Positions 43,684 to 52,642 of a DNA stretch of 64,000 nucleotides are shown here, piece by piece. This DNA is from Chitinophaga pinensis (GTDB lineage Bacteria > Bacteroidota > Bacteroidia > Chitinophagales > Chitinophagaceae), in NCBI GenBank assembly GCA_945862385.1, contig CAMAXV010000001.1, positions 248,001 to 312,000 of the forward strand. Reading direction: 5' to 3'. Both the position numbers and the translations under genes were made by a program. Positions within the stretch are counted from its first letter, which is position 1; each line of letters starts with the position of its first letter. The notes beneath the pieces are model-generated. The model was given only the letters and a program-made list of their open reading frames with translations. It was not told the DNA's origin and made no database searches.

Positions 43684-46600
43684 ATGATCAGATTGGCAGC
43701 ATTGGCAACGATGTGCATGATTACCATCGCATCGGTTGCACAGCAGAAAGTGCTCGTCTTTTCCAAAACGGCAGGGTTCAGACATGGCTCCATACCTGTT
43801 GGAAAGATTGCACTCATGCAGTTGGGAAAGGAAAACGGATTTGCAGTGGATACCACAGAGAATGCAGACGCTTTCAATGAAAAGAACCTGAGTCAGTATA
43901 ACGCCGTTGTGTTTCTCAGTGCAACAGGTGATGTATTGAATCACTATCAGCAGGCAGCCTTTGAAAGGTATATTCAGGCAGGTGGTGGCTATATGGGTAT
44001 CCATGCAGCAACCGACTGCGAGTATACCTGGCCCTGGTACGGTAAATTATCTGGTGCTTATTTTAAGAGCCACCCAAGGAACCAGCAGGCGAAACTTATC
44101 ATCAAAGATAAAACACATCCAAGTACAGCACATTTGCCAGAGGTATGGGAGCGCACAGACGAGTGGTATAATTTCAGAAAAGTACCAGAACATGTTAAGG
44201 TGCTCATCAGTATTGATGAGTCTTCTTACAAAGGCGGTGAGAATGGAGACAATCATCCCATGGCCTGGTACCACGAGTATGATGGTGGAAGGTCTTTTTA
44301 CACCGAACTCGGCCATACCAATGAGTCGTTTGCAGATCCACTCTACCTGAAGCACCTGTTGGGGGGTATCCAGTATGCCATTGGAAAGGGCATGAAACTG
44401 GATTATTCCAAAGCAAAAACACAAAATGTACCTGAAAACGACCGCTTTACAAAGAATGTACTGGCGGGTGGTGTTTTCGATGAACCAACTGAGCTTGCCG
44501 TACTGCCCAACCTGGATATTCTTGTTACCCAGCGGAAAGGTGAAGTGATGTGGTACAACAATACCACCAAAAAAGTAACACAGGTAGCGAAGTTTGACCT
44601 CTATTACCGTTCAGGTGTGCCAGGAGTAAATGCGGAAGAAGGACTGTTGGGAATCACAGCTGATCCGGATTTCGCGAATAATCATTACATCTACATGTAT
44701 TATGCGCCCATAGATACTTCAGTCAACCGTTTGTCGCGTTTCGTTTTCAAAGACGGGAAGCTCGACCTCAAATCAGAGAAGAAGATCTTGGATGTGGCTT
44801 CCACCCGTAAGATTTGTTGCCATACCGGTGGATCACTCACATTCGGTAAGGGAAGAGAGCTGTTTTTATCAACAGGCGACAATGCCACTCCCTTCAATCA
44901 GCCCAATTCAACTTACAAACTCGACGGTTACGGACCCATGGATAACCGCGAAGGCTTTGAGCAATATGATGCCCGCAGGAGTTCAGCCAATACCAATGAC
45001 CTCAGGGGTAAGGTATTGCGGATTAATGTCAACCTTGATGGCACCTATACCATACCCGAAGGGAATTTGTTTGCGCCAGGTACAGCAAAAACCAGACCTG
45101 AAATTTATGTCATGGGTACCCGGAATTCCTACAGGATATCTGTAGATAAAAAGCGTGGATATCTTTACTGGGGCGATGTGGGTCCTGACGCCCAGGAAGA
45201 TAAACCTGATCGCGGATCCAGGGGTTACGATGAGTTCAATCAGGCAAAGAAGCCCGGATTCTTTGGATGGCCGCTTTTCATCGGTAAAAACTATCCGTAC
45301 AAACAATTTGATTACGCAACCGGACAATCCGGAGATTTGTATGATCCCCTTAAACCCCTTAATCTTTCCAAGAATAACACCGGACTTGTTGAGTTACCGC
45401 CTGTAAGTCCTGCCTTTATCTGGTATCCTTACGCTGTTTCTCCTGATTTCCCTGAATTGGGTACAGGTGGAAGGAATGCGATGGCGGGTCCTACCTATTT
45501 TTCTGATATGTATCCAGCAACCACCCGTTTTCCCGCTTATTATGACGGGAAAGTGTTGTTTTACGAGTGGATGCGCGGATGGATGAAGTGGGTTACACTG
45601 GATAAAGATGGAAATTTTGAAAAATTAGAACCCTTTATGGAGGGTACAAAATTTGCTAACACCATGGATTTGGAGATGGGTCCGGATGGCCGCATGTACA
45701 TGATTGAATATGGTACAGGCTGGTTCAGCAAAAATGCCGATGCAGCCTTGTCGCGTATAGATTTCAATGGTGGTAACAGGGCACCCAAAGCAAAAATAAG
45801 TATTGGAAAACGCACTGGTTCTATTCCGTTTACTGTCAAGGCATCTGCAGCAGGAACGGTTGATCCAGACAAGAATGCCCTTACGTATACCTGGCATTTC
45901 GGAGCAGCAACCAAGCCGGGTGGCAGTTCCACTGAATCCAGCTTTACTTTTACCAAACCAGGTGAGTATAATATATATGTAGAAGCAAGAGACAGTAAAG
46001 GCGCAATCACCAAGAGTGAGGTACTGAAGGTTTATGCAGGCAATGAGGAGCCGCAGGTTTCTGTTAAAACAGAAAACAACAGCGATTTTTATTTCCCTGG
46101 TGTGCCCGTGCCATATGCAGTAATTATAAATGACAAGGAAGATGGATCTACTGCAAAAGGCGGCATCGATACCAAGTCTGTTTTTGTAAAAGTAGATTAC
46201 CTGAGCAGTCCGGATAAGGCACAGGTGATAGGACACCAGATCATCACAGCAGCCATGGAAGGTAAAAACCTCGCGGCTACGCTGGATTGTAAGGCCTGTC
46301 ATAAAGAGGCTGAGAAATCTGTAGGACCAGCTTACAAGGATGTGGCTGCGAAGTATGAGAAGGATCCTAAGGCAAGGGCATATCTCACCAACAAGATCAT
46401 CAAAGGTGGCGGAGGTGTATGGGGAGAGGTTGCCATGTCTGCCCACCCCGATCTCAAGCCGTCTGATGCGGATATGATTGTAGAGTGGATTCTTGGTTTG
46501 AATAAAAAAGAAGCACCTTCTTTACCGGCAAAAGGTTCAATTGTTCCAACAGACAAGGATTTGGGTAATGGAAATATGATGTTGATTACCGCAACCTATA

Positions 46601-47061
46601 CGGATAAAGGAGGAGCAGGACTGAGGCCACAAAGTGGTGTAGGTTCCGTGACCTTAAGAAGTCCGGTTATATCCGTGGCAACATCTACCGCAAAACGCGG
46701 CATCAATATTGCAGAGTTCGGCGGAAGGAAACTTGCTGTGGTAGAGAACGGAACTTCTGGTACTTTGGAGTTTGACAAGATGAACCTCAAGAATATCACT
46801 GCATTTGAGGTGAACTATGCCATGCAGAAAGCTCCTGATTTCGGATATACCATCAGCTGGTATGTTGATTCTCCCAATGGCACCAAGCTTGGAGAGCTAA
46901 AAATAGGAAAAGATGCAGACCTCAAAAACACGAAACTGATGGTACCCCTTCAGCAGGTTCCGGACCAGCCATTCAAGCTTGTCATGAAAATGGAGAAGGC
47001 AGACAGTAAAGAGACGCAGTTTGTGGCTGTGACTTCCTTCAGGCTTATTGCCGGAAAATAG
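43684..47061 (+). CDS. ThuA - sorbosone/glucose dehydrogenase - PKD - cytochrome c fusion, exported
   Basis: Very large exported protein. After a signal peptide come: a ThuA-like domain (about residues 22-240, KVLVFSKTAGFRHGS), a GSDH-type beta propeller of PQQ-enzyme kind (about 255-690, with CCHTGGSLTFG and GTRNSYRISV), a PKD domain (about 700-790), a cytochrome c domain with CKACH at about 869-873, and a C-terminal beta domain (about 955-1125) like a CBM6-type module. Numbering is from ATG 43684; a GTG at 43654 would add ten residues. The propeller could oxidise a sugar and pass electrons to the attached haem. Confidence 0.9.
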   Translation: MIRLAALATMCMITIASVAQQKVLVFSKTAGFRHGSIPVGKIALMQLGKENGFAVDTTENADAFNEKNLSQYNAVVFLSATGDVLNHYQQAAFERYIQAGGGYMGIHAATDCEYTWPWYGKLSGAYFKSHPRNQQAKLIIKDKTHPSTAHLPEVWERTDEWYNFRKVPEHVKVLISIDESSYKGGENGDNHPMAWYHEYDGGRSFYTELGHTNESFADPLYLKHLLGGIQYAIGKGMKLDYSKAKTQNVPENDRFTKNVLAGGVFDEPTELAVLPNLDILVTQRKGEVMWYNNTTKKVTQVAKFDLYYRSGVPGVNAEEGLLGITADPDFANNHYIYMYYAPIDTSVNRLSRFVFKDGKLDLKSEKKILDVASTRKICCHTGGSLTFGKGRELFLSTGDNATPFNQPNSTYKLDGYGPMDNREGFEQYDARRSSANTNDLRGKVLRINVNLDGTYTIPEGNLFAPGTAKTRPEIYVMGTRNSYRISVDKKRGYLYWGDVGPDAQEDKPDRGSRGYDEFNQAKKPGFFGWPLFIGKNYPYKQFDYATGQSGDLYDPLKPLNLSKNNTGLVELPPVSPAFIWYPYAVSPDFPELGTGGRNAMAGPTYFSDMYPATTRFPAYYDGKVLFYEWMRGWMKWVTLDKDGNFEKLEPFMEGTKFANTMDLEMGPDGRMYMIEYGTGWFSKNADAALSRIDFNGGNRAPKAKISIGKRTGSIPFTVKASAAGTVDPDKNALTYTWHFGAATKPGGSSTESSFTFTKPGEYNIYVEARDSKGAITKSEVLKVYAGNEEPQVSVKTENNSDFYFPGVPVPYAVIINDKEDGSTAKGGIDTKSVFVKVDYLSSPDKAQVIGHQIITAAMEGKNLAATLDCKACHKEAEKSVGPAYKDVAAKYEKDPKARAYLTNKIIKGGGGVWGEVAMSAHPDLKPSDADMIVEWILGLNKKEAPSLPAKGSIVPTDKDLGNGNMMLITATYTDKGGAGLRPQSGVGSVTLRSPVISVATSTAKRGINIAEFGGRKLAVVENGTSGTLEFDKMNLKNITAFEVNYAMQKAPDFGYTISWYVDSPNGTKLGELKIGKDADLKNTKLMVPLQQVPDQPFKLVMKMEKADSKETQFVAVTSFRLIAGK

Positions 47062-47086
47062 AAGCATGGTTCAATCCATAAAAGAA

Positions 47087-47120
47087 AAAATGGGGGGTCT
47101 CGATCGAGACCCCCCATTTT
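47087..47120. terminator. Perfect palindromic bidirectional terminator
   Basis: A 34-bp perfect palindrome centred on CTCGATCGAG, with AAAATGGGG on one side and its complement on the other, gives a long GC stem with a T-run on both strands. It follows the fusion gene and also lies downstream of the minus-strand TMEM220-like gene, so it can serve both. Confidence 0.85.
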
Positions 47121-47230
47121 GTAATTAAAAATTTAATCGGAACGATAGCTGGATTTTTTGGTTAATTCACAGCAATCTTTGTATTCGAAAACCTGAGATA
47201 ATATCAGGAAGCTGATTATTTCCGTTGACT

Positions 47231-47611
47231 TCAATTTGTGGCCGTCCTGCGTTTTTGGTTTAGCAGGTTGATAATTAAAAAGATAGCGATAATCAACAAT
47301 CCCCCAAACTCCCGTGCATTTTCAATCCAGGGTTTGGTGGCTTTCATACTCTGCACCAGGCTTTCTGCATCATGGTCACTGAACCAGGAAATGACACCGT
47401 CTTTTTTAAAAACCAGCGTGAATCCGTATATGATACAAGCCAATAAGATGCCCAGGTGTGAAATCCTGTCGTGTTTGCCAACAATGTTCATATAAGCCAG
47501 CAAGGCAGCTACGCCATATATGGTAATCCACACGTAAGGATCAGGGTCATTGTATTGCAGGGCAGCGGAGATTACAAATAATCCCCCCATGATATAATTG
47601 AATATCTTCAT
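47231..47611 (-). CDS. TMEM220-like transmembrane protein
   Basis: 126 residues with about four hydrophobic segments and the family-typical N-terminus ALQYNDPDPYVWITIYG. Members are small membrane proteins of unknown function found in bacteria and animals. It begins two bases before the end of the TIM-barrel gene on the same strand, so the two are probably co-transcribed. Confidence 0.8.
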   Translation of the reverse strand: MKIFNYIMGGLFVISAALQYNDPDPYVWITIYGVAALLAYMNIVGKHDRISHLGILLACIIYGFTLVFKKDGVISWFSDHDAESLVQSMKATKPWIENAREFGGLLIIAIFLIINLLNQKRRTATN

Positions 47612-47613
47612 CC

Positions 47614-48504
47614 TCAGAGCTTTTTAACCAGGTTAGACTGAATAAAACCGATGCTTTGTTTGATGCTGTCGAATGGTGAACCCGGACAAACATCCTGTTC
47701 CACGAAGAAATGCTTCATGCCGGAGGTTTTAGCCTGACTGAAAATTGTTCCGAAGTCAATTACACCGTTACCCACTTCAGTGAAATTCTTTTTATCGGTA
47801 TTATCCATGTCTTTGACATGCCAAAGGGCGATTCTACCTTTGTGTTTTTTAAACAGGTCAATTGGATTCTGGTTGGCACGAACAGCCCAGTAGAGATCCA
47901 GTTCAATTTTAACCATGTCCTTATCCGTTTCAGCTGTCAGGATATCAAAGGGAAGTACACCTTGCTGAGCTTCGAATTCGAAGTCGTGGTTGTGGTAACA
48001 TAGCTGGATCCCCGCTTTCTTGCAAGTTTCTGCGGCTTTACTCAGGTTAGCTGCTATTTTCTTGTAAGTATCGGCATCACCCCTTTCTTCAGGCATCAGG
48101 TAGGCAATAACCATGTATTGTTGACCGATTGCTGCAGCATCTTCAACGGCTTTTTCCCAGCCATGCAGCAATGTTCCCGGTATTTGTTTGTTACCGAAAT
48201 TACCATACATATAATGACCTGATGGCGCAGTCATACCCAGATCAGCCAGCACTGATTTGTATTCGGAGGCAGACATACCAAAGAATTTTCCGTTATATCC
48301 GAAATTTTCTACCTCACCAAAACCCATGCTGGCCACTTTTTTCAGTGTACCCAGTGCATCTTTACCTATTTCATTCCTGACAGTATAAAGTTGAACGCCA
48401 ACTTTTTTGTTTTTGACATCAGCTAGGGCAAATGCATCGTTCATGACCAGGGAACCTGCCGATACCCATGCCATTTGTTTGAGGAGGTTTCTTCTCGTTA
48501 TCAT
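47614..48504 (-). CDS. Exported TIM-barrel sugar isomerase/epimerase
   Basis: The N-terminus TRRNLLKQMAWVSAGSLVMN is a good twin-arginine signal, so this is a folded periplasmic protein. The barrel has QLYTVRNEIGKD, YHNHDFEF, IELDLYWAV, WHVKDMDN and FVEQD, the expected ligand set of the AP_endonuc_2 superfamily. 296 residues. It is one of three such barrels in the locus and may act on keto-sugars before uptake; the substrate is not known. Confidence 0.9.
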   Translation of the reverse strand: MITRRNLLKQMAWVSAGSLVMNDAFALADVKNKKVGVQLYTVRNEIGKDALGTLKKVASMGFGEVENFGYNGKFFGMSASEYKSVLADLGMTAPSGHYMYGNFGNKQIPGTLLHGWEKAVEDAAAIGQQYMVIAYLMPEERGDADTYKKIAANLSKAAETCKKAGIQLCYHNHDFEFEAQQGVLPFDILTAETDKDMVKIELDLYWAVRANQNPIDLFKKHKGRIALWHVKDMDNTDKKNFTEVGNGVIDFGTIFSQAKTSGMKHFFVEQDVCPGSPFDSIKQSIGFIQSNLVKKL

Positions 48505-48517
48505 GTTGGTTTAATTT

Positions 48518-49000
48518 TTATTTTCCGCTTATCTTATTCAATATCACAGCAATATCTTTTTCTTCATCGCTGTATATCATCAATTTTCTGTTTTCGTCAA
48601 ACAGGAACATGGATGGATATTTCCGGGGAAGGAATTTTGCAATAAACTGATTGTACTTGTCTGAAAGTATGGTTGTGTTTTTGCGGACAGAGATTTTCGG
48701 ACCATATTTTTTCAGGAAAGGGTCAACCTGAGCTTTAGCGTCTCTGGTTACCAGAACAATATTCAGGTTATTGAGCATTTTTTCCTTGCTGTTGTATTCA
48801 GTGATGGCTTCCATGCAGTGAGAACATTCTGTATCAAAAAAGACGATCAGCGATTTTTGAGCCGGAACAAGGTTGGCAGGCTTAAAATCAGCACCATTAT
48901 CCATTCTAGAGAATGTAAAGTCGGGGATTGATTTAACCTGGCTTTTTAATTCGGAAAAGCTCAATCCCAGCACTGCAAGTGTAATCAGTAGTTTTTTCAT
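48518..49000 (-). CDS. Exported thioredoxin-fold (redoxin/TlpA-like) protein
   Basis: Signal peptide (residues 1-20), then a thioredoxin fold with the redox pair C59-S-H-C62 (FFDTECSHC) and the cis-Pro region RKYPSMFLFD. 160 residues is usual for periplasmic thiol proteins; with a CSHC active site it may reduce disulfides or act in cytochrome maturation. It is the first gene of a short minus-strand set with the TIM-barrel and TMEM220 genes. Confidence 0.88.
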   Translation of the reverse strand: MKKLLITLAVLGLSFSELKSQVKSIPDFTFSRMDNGADFKPANLVPAQKSLIVFFDTECSHCMEAITEYNSKEKMLNNLNIVLVTRDAKAQVDPFLKKYGPKISVRKNTTILSDKYNQFIAKFLPRKYPSMFLFDENRKLMIYSDEEKDIAVILNKISGK

Positions 49001-49327
49001 GATCTGATATTAATATAATCACCTGCATAATAATGATTTTTCCTCAAGCAGACGTAACAATCCCATGATTTGCAATTTTTTTATAAATATTTGCGTGATT
49101 ATGCAGCGTTTCAGGAATTACACTTGTCTTTGCCATGCGGACATTACAGGTTCATTTATATAAAAAGTAGAATTAATATTTAATTTTTTTTCAACAAATT
49201 GTTAAATTTCAAAATCAAAATTATATTTTAGTCCCCCGAATCCTAAATGCACCATCAATTTTTAGTTAAAAACAATACAAAAACTTTCAATAGTCAATTT
49301 CCATTTTTAATCAAAAACAACAAATGC
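49001..49327. other. Gene-free leader region between the redoxin and susC genes
   Basis: 327 bp, A+T rich, no convincing reading frame. It contains the divergent promoter area for the redoxin gene and susC; the susC promoter candidate is at 49199-49229, leaving an untranslated leader of about 90 bases. Confidence 0.6.
49199..49229 (+). promoter_or_regulatory. Candidate susC promoter
   Basis: TTG at 49199-49201 and TATATTTT at 49222-49229, separated by 20 bases, resemble the Bacteroidetes -33/-7 elements (last G of TAnnTTTG replaced by T). Confidence 0.4.
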
Positions 49328-52300
49328 ATGAAACGAATGCTTGCTAATTCGGTAAAGGCTGGTCTCCTGACAGTCTTCTTCGGCCTGTTGGTGACTGCAT
49401 CCTTTGCGCAGCGTAAAGTTACCGGTAAGGTTACCGGCGGCGACACTGGCGGAGGATTATCTGGTGCCACAGTAAAAGTAAAAGGATCATCTACTGCGGT
49501 TACAACCGGAGCAGATGGAACTTATTCCATTTCGGTAGCCAACAACAATGCCACTCTTGAGGTGTCTTTTGTAGGTTATGAAACATCAGACGTAAAGGTT
49601 GGTTCACTTTCCAGCCTCAATGTAATCCTTACTGCTTCTACCAGTGCATTGCAGACGGTAGTTGTAACAGGTTATGGTTCCCAGGAGCGCAGAAGCATTA
49701 CTGGATCAGTTGCTGTGGTTGATACCAAAGAGATGACCAAGTTTGCTGCTTCCAACATTGCCGATCAGCTTCAGGGCAAGGTTCCCGGTGTTCAGATGTC
49801 TACTTCCGGTGATCCCGGTTCAGCGGCATTCGTTCGTATCCGTGGAATTGGTACCATCAATAACAACGAACCTTTGTATGTAATTGATGGAGTTCCTGTT
49901 CAGAACGAATCAAACATCAACTTCCTCAATCCGAATGACATTGAGTCTATTCAGGTCCTGAAAGATGCGGCTTCTGCTTCCATTTACGGATCCAGGGCAG
50001 CAAATGGTGTAATCGTTATTACAACTAAGAAAGGTAAGAGTGGTTCTTCAAAACTCTCTGTAGACATGTTCTATGGTTCACAGGCACCTTCTAAGATTCC
50101 TGAGACACTTAGTCCGCTTGAATTCCTTGAAGTACAGCAGAAGCTTGCTGCTGGTCAGGGCATTCCTTTCACCTCTAACATTTATATCAACCAGGGCGGT
50201 TCCTGGAAACTTCCTGATTATGCAGTTCGTGGCATTGGTGGTTTCCTGGCCGGTGATCCTGCAGTTGATCCAGCTAAGTATTTCCTGAATACAGACCCGG
50301 TTGGTCGTGGTGTAGGTGACTACCTCATCCTCAAAACCAATCCTGCTGGTACAAACTGGTTCAAGGAAGTATTCAAGCCAGCTGCTATGAAGAACTACCA
50401 GGTTTCTGCTTCAGGTGGTTCAGACAAGGGCAACTACTTCTTCTCTGGTAACGTTTATGACCACCAGGGTATCATGATTGGTAATGACTACCGTCGTTAT
50501 CAGGCTCGTGTAAACACAAACTACAACATTGGAAAGCGTATCAGGGTAGGTGAAAACCTCAACGTTGCTTACCAGACCACACGTGCGTCAATAGGAAACC
50601 CCAATGAAGGTTCACCTTTGATTGGTACTTACGGTATGCCACAGCTTGTTCCTGTTTATGACATCCAGGGTAACTATGCTTCACCTGCCAACTTCAACTC
50701 TAACGTAGGCAATCCAGTTTCTCAGCAGATGAGGAGCAGGGACAATAACTTCGGACATAGCTTCCGTGTAACCGGTTCTGCTTTTGCTGAAGTTGACCTG
50801 ACTGATTACCTGACTTGGAAATCATCTTATGGTATCGACTACAACAGTGGTCCTGGCCAGGGTTATGGAACAAGGGCTTATGAGGCTACTGAAGGTAATA
50901 CCAACCCCAACTCACTCAGCAATTCTTATTTCCTGAACAGGAACTGGGTAACTTTCCATACACTCAGCTTCAAAAAGAGCTTTGGTGATCACAGGGTAAG
51001 TGCATTGGGTGGTTATGAGTCAAAACAGACTTATTATGAAGGTTTCAGTGCCCGTGGTTCTGAGCTGGCATTCGACAATTTCAACTATCGTTTGCTCCAG
51101 AATGTAAATCCTGCTACATACAACATCAGCAGCTACCGTGGTGAACACAATGTAGTTTCACAGTTCGTGCAGGGTTCTTATTCTTATAATGACAAATACC
51201 TGCTCTCTGGTACTGTTCGCCGTGACGGTTCTTCCCGTTTTATTGAGAATAAATATGGTATCTTCCCTTCAGGAAGTATCGGCTGGAGAATCTCTAAGGA
51301 AAGCTTCATGGATAATGTAAGCTTCATCAACGACCTGAAACTTCGTGCATCTTATGGTGTACTCGGTAACAATGAGGTAGGTGGTGACTATCCTGGTTAT
51401 TCCAACTTCGGAACTGGTGTTGACGTTTCTAACTATGACCTTAACGGAACTGGTAACAGGACTGTAACAGGTTTTGAACAAAGTTCAACTGGTAACCCAT
51501 TGTTGAAATGGGAGAGCACTGCAGTAACCAACATTGGTTTTGATGCGGTTCTTTCTGGTGGTTGGAACGTAATGCTCGAGTGGTACAAGCGTGATACCCG
51601 CGACATGATCTACAATGTGGAATTGCCATTGGAGCTCGGTGCGGTAGGTCGTCAGGCTCAAAACATCGGACAAATGACCAACACTGGTTTTGATTTCGCA
51701 GTTGGATACAGCAAGCGCGTAAACCGCGACTTCAACTTCAATGTGAATGTAACCGGTTCTACAGTTAAGAACGAGGTTGTTAAGCTTGAAGCCAACAGCA
51801 ATACCTTCATCCGCTCTGGTGGTTCAAGGATTGGTGATATCACTTACACCAAGGCTGGTCTGCCAATCTCACAGTTCTATGGATACGTTCAGGAAGGACT
51901 TTGGAAATCTCAGGCAGATATAGACAAAGTATTGTTTACAGACAAGGGTGATGCTAAAGTTGGTCGTTTCCGTTATGCTGACCTGAATAAGGATGGCAAA
52001 ATCGACAACAACGACGAGACTTACCTTGGAAGCCCGCTTCCAACCTTGATTCTCGGTCTTAACCTGACTGCTAACTACAAGAACTGGGATTTCACTGCCT
52101 ATATCAGTGGAACCTATGGTCAGAAGCTCTTCAACTTCGTGAAGTACTTCACACACTTCAATGCCTTCCAGCGTAGCCGCAGCAAAGACTTCCTTTACGA
52201 GGCAGGAAAAACACTTCCAGTTCTTGACGGTGGTGACAACTACAGCTCTCAAAGGAACAGCTATTATGTTGAAGATGGTTCTTTCACACGTCTGAGAAAT

Positions 52301-52543
52301 CTTCAGGTTGGTTATTCACTGGATGCCAACTCACTGAAGAAACTCGGCCTTGGAAGGTTGAGGGTTTACCTGCAAGCGCAGAACCTTTTCACCATCACCA
52401 AGTACTCCGGATTAGATCCTGATGTAACCATCTCTAACATTACAGAAGGTTTCAACAGCCAGCGTGACCTGTCAATTGGTGTAGACAACGGTCGTTATCC
52501 ATTGCCAAGAACAGTTCTCGTAGGTGTAAATCTTGAGTTCTAA
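49328..52543 (+). CDS. SusC/RagA-family TonB-linked outer membrane transporter
   Basis: Outer-membrane active transporter. Signal peptide ends near FAQ; then a carboxypeptidase-regulatory-like domain (RKVTGKVTGG to VILTAS), a TonB box and plug (VVVTGYGSQERRSITGSV), and a beta barrel with the typical final strand VLVGVNLEF. No N-terminal STN domain, so no FecR-type signalling is expected. I start at ATG 49328 (1071 residues); 27 upstream codons are in frame but the mature signal peptide begins there. Codon choice strongly favours cgt, ggt, gct and aac, suggesting high expression. Confidence 0.95.
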   Translation: MKRMLANSVKAGLLTVFFGLLVTASFAQRKVTGKVTGGDTGGGLSGATVKVKGSSTAVTTGADGTYSISVANNNATLEVSFVGYETSDVKVGSLSSLNVILTASTSALQTVVVTGYGSQERRSITGSVAVVDTKEMTKFAASNIADQLQGKVPGVQMSTSGDPGSAAFVRIRGIGTINNNEPLYVIDGVPVQNESNINFLNPNDIESIQVLKDAASASIYGSRAANGVIVITTKKGKSGSSKLSVDMFYGSQAPSKIPETLSPLEFLEVQQKLAAGQGIPFTSNIYINQGGSWKLPDYAVRGIGGFLAGDPAVDPAKYFLNTDPVGRGVGDYLILKTNPAGTNWFKEVFKPAAMKNYQVSASGGSDKGNYFFSGNVYDHQGIMIGNDYRRYQARVNTNYNIGKRIRVGENLNVAYQTTRASIGNPNEGSPLIGTYGMPQLVPVYDIQGNYASPANFNSNVGNPVSQQMRSRDNNFGHSFRVTGSAFAEVDLTDYLTWKSSYGIDYNSGPGQGYGTRAYEATEGNTNPNSLSNSYFLNRNWVTFHTLSFKKSFGDHRVSALGGYESKQTYYEGFSARGSELAFDNFNYRLLQNVNPATYNISSYRGEHNVVSQFVQGSYSYNDKYLLSGTVRRDGSSRFIENKYGIFPSGSIGWRISKESFMDNVSFINDLKLRASYGVLGNNEVGGDYPGYSNFGTGVDVSNYDLNGTGNRTVTGFEQSSTGNPLLKWESTAVTNIGFDAVLSGGWNVMLEWYKRDTRDMIYNVELPLELGAVGRQAQNIGQMTNTGFDFAVGYSKRVNRDFNFNVNVTGSTVKNEVVKLEANSNTFIRSGGSRIGDITYTKAGLPISQFYGYVQEGLWKSQADIDKVLFTDKGDAKVGRFRYADLNKDGKIDNNDETYLGSPLPTLILGLNLTANYKNWDFTAYISGTYGQKLFNFVKYFTHFNAFQRSRSKDFLYEAGKTLPVLDGGDNYSSQRNSYYVEDGSFTRLRNLQVGYSLDANSLKKLGLGRLRVYLQAQNLFTITKYSGLDPDVTISNITEGFNSQRDLSIGVDNGRYPLPRTVLVGVNLEF

Positions 52544-52642
52544 AAAGATAAAATGCTTAAACAATAATTTGATTCATTGAAAAAGCATTATAATTTCAGT
52601 GTCCGGATTATTTAAAAGCAGAAAAGTTTAAAAACTAATACA

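Noticed and set aside
45625-46446. 273-residue minus-strand frame inside the ThuA fusion gene
   Set aside because: Antisense shadow of the PKD and cytochrome region; composition is unlike a protein.
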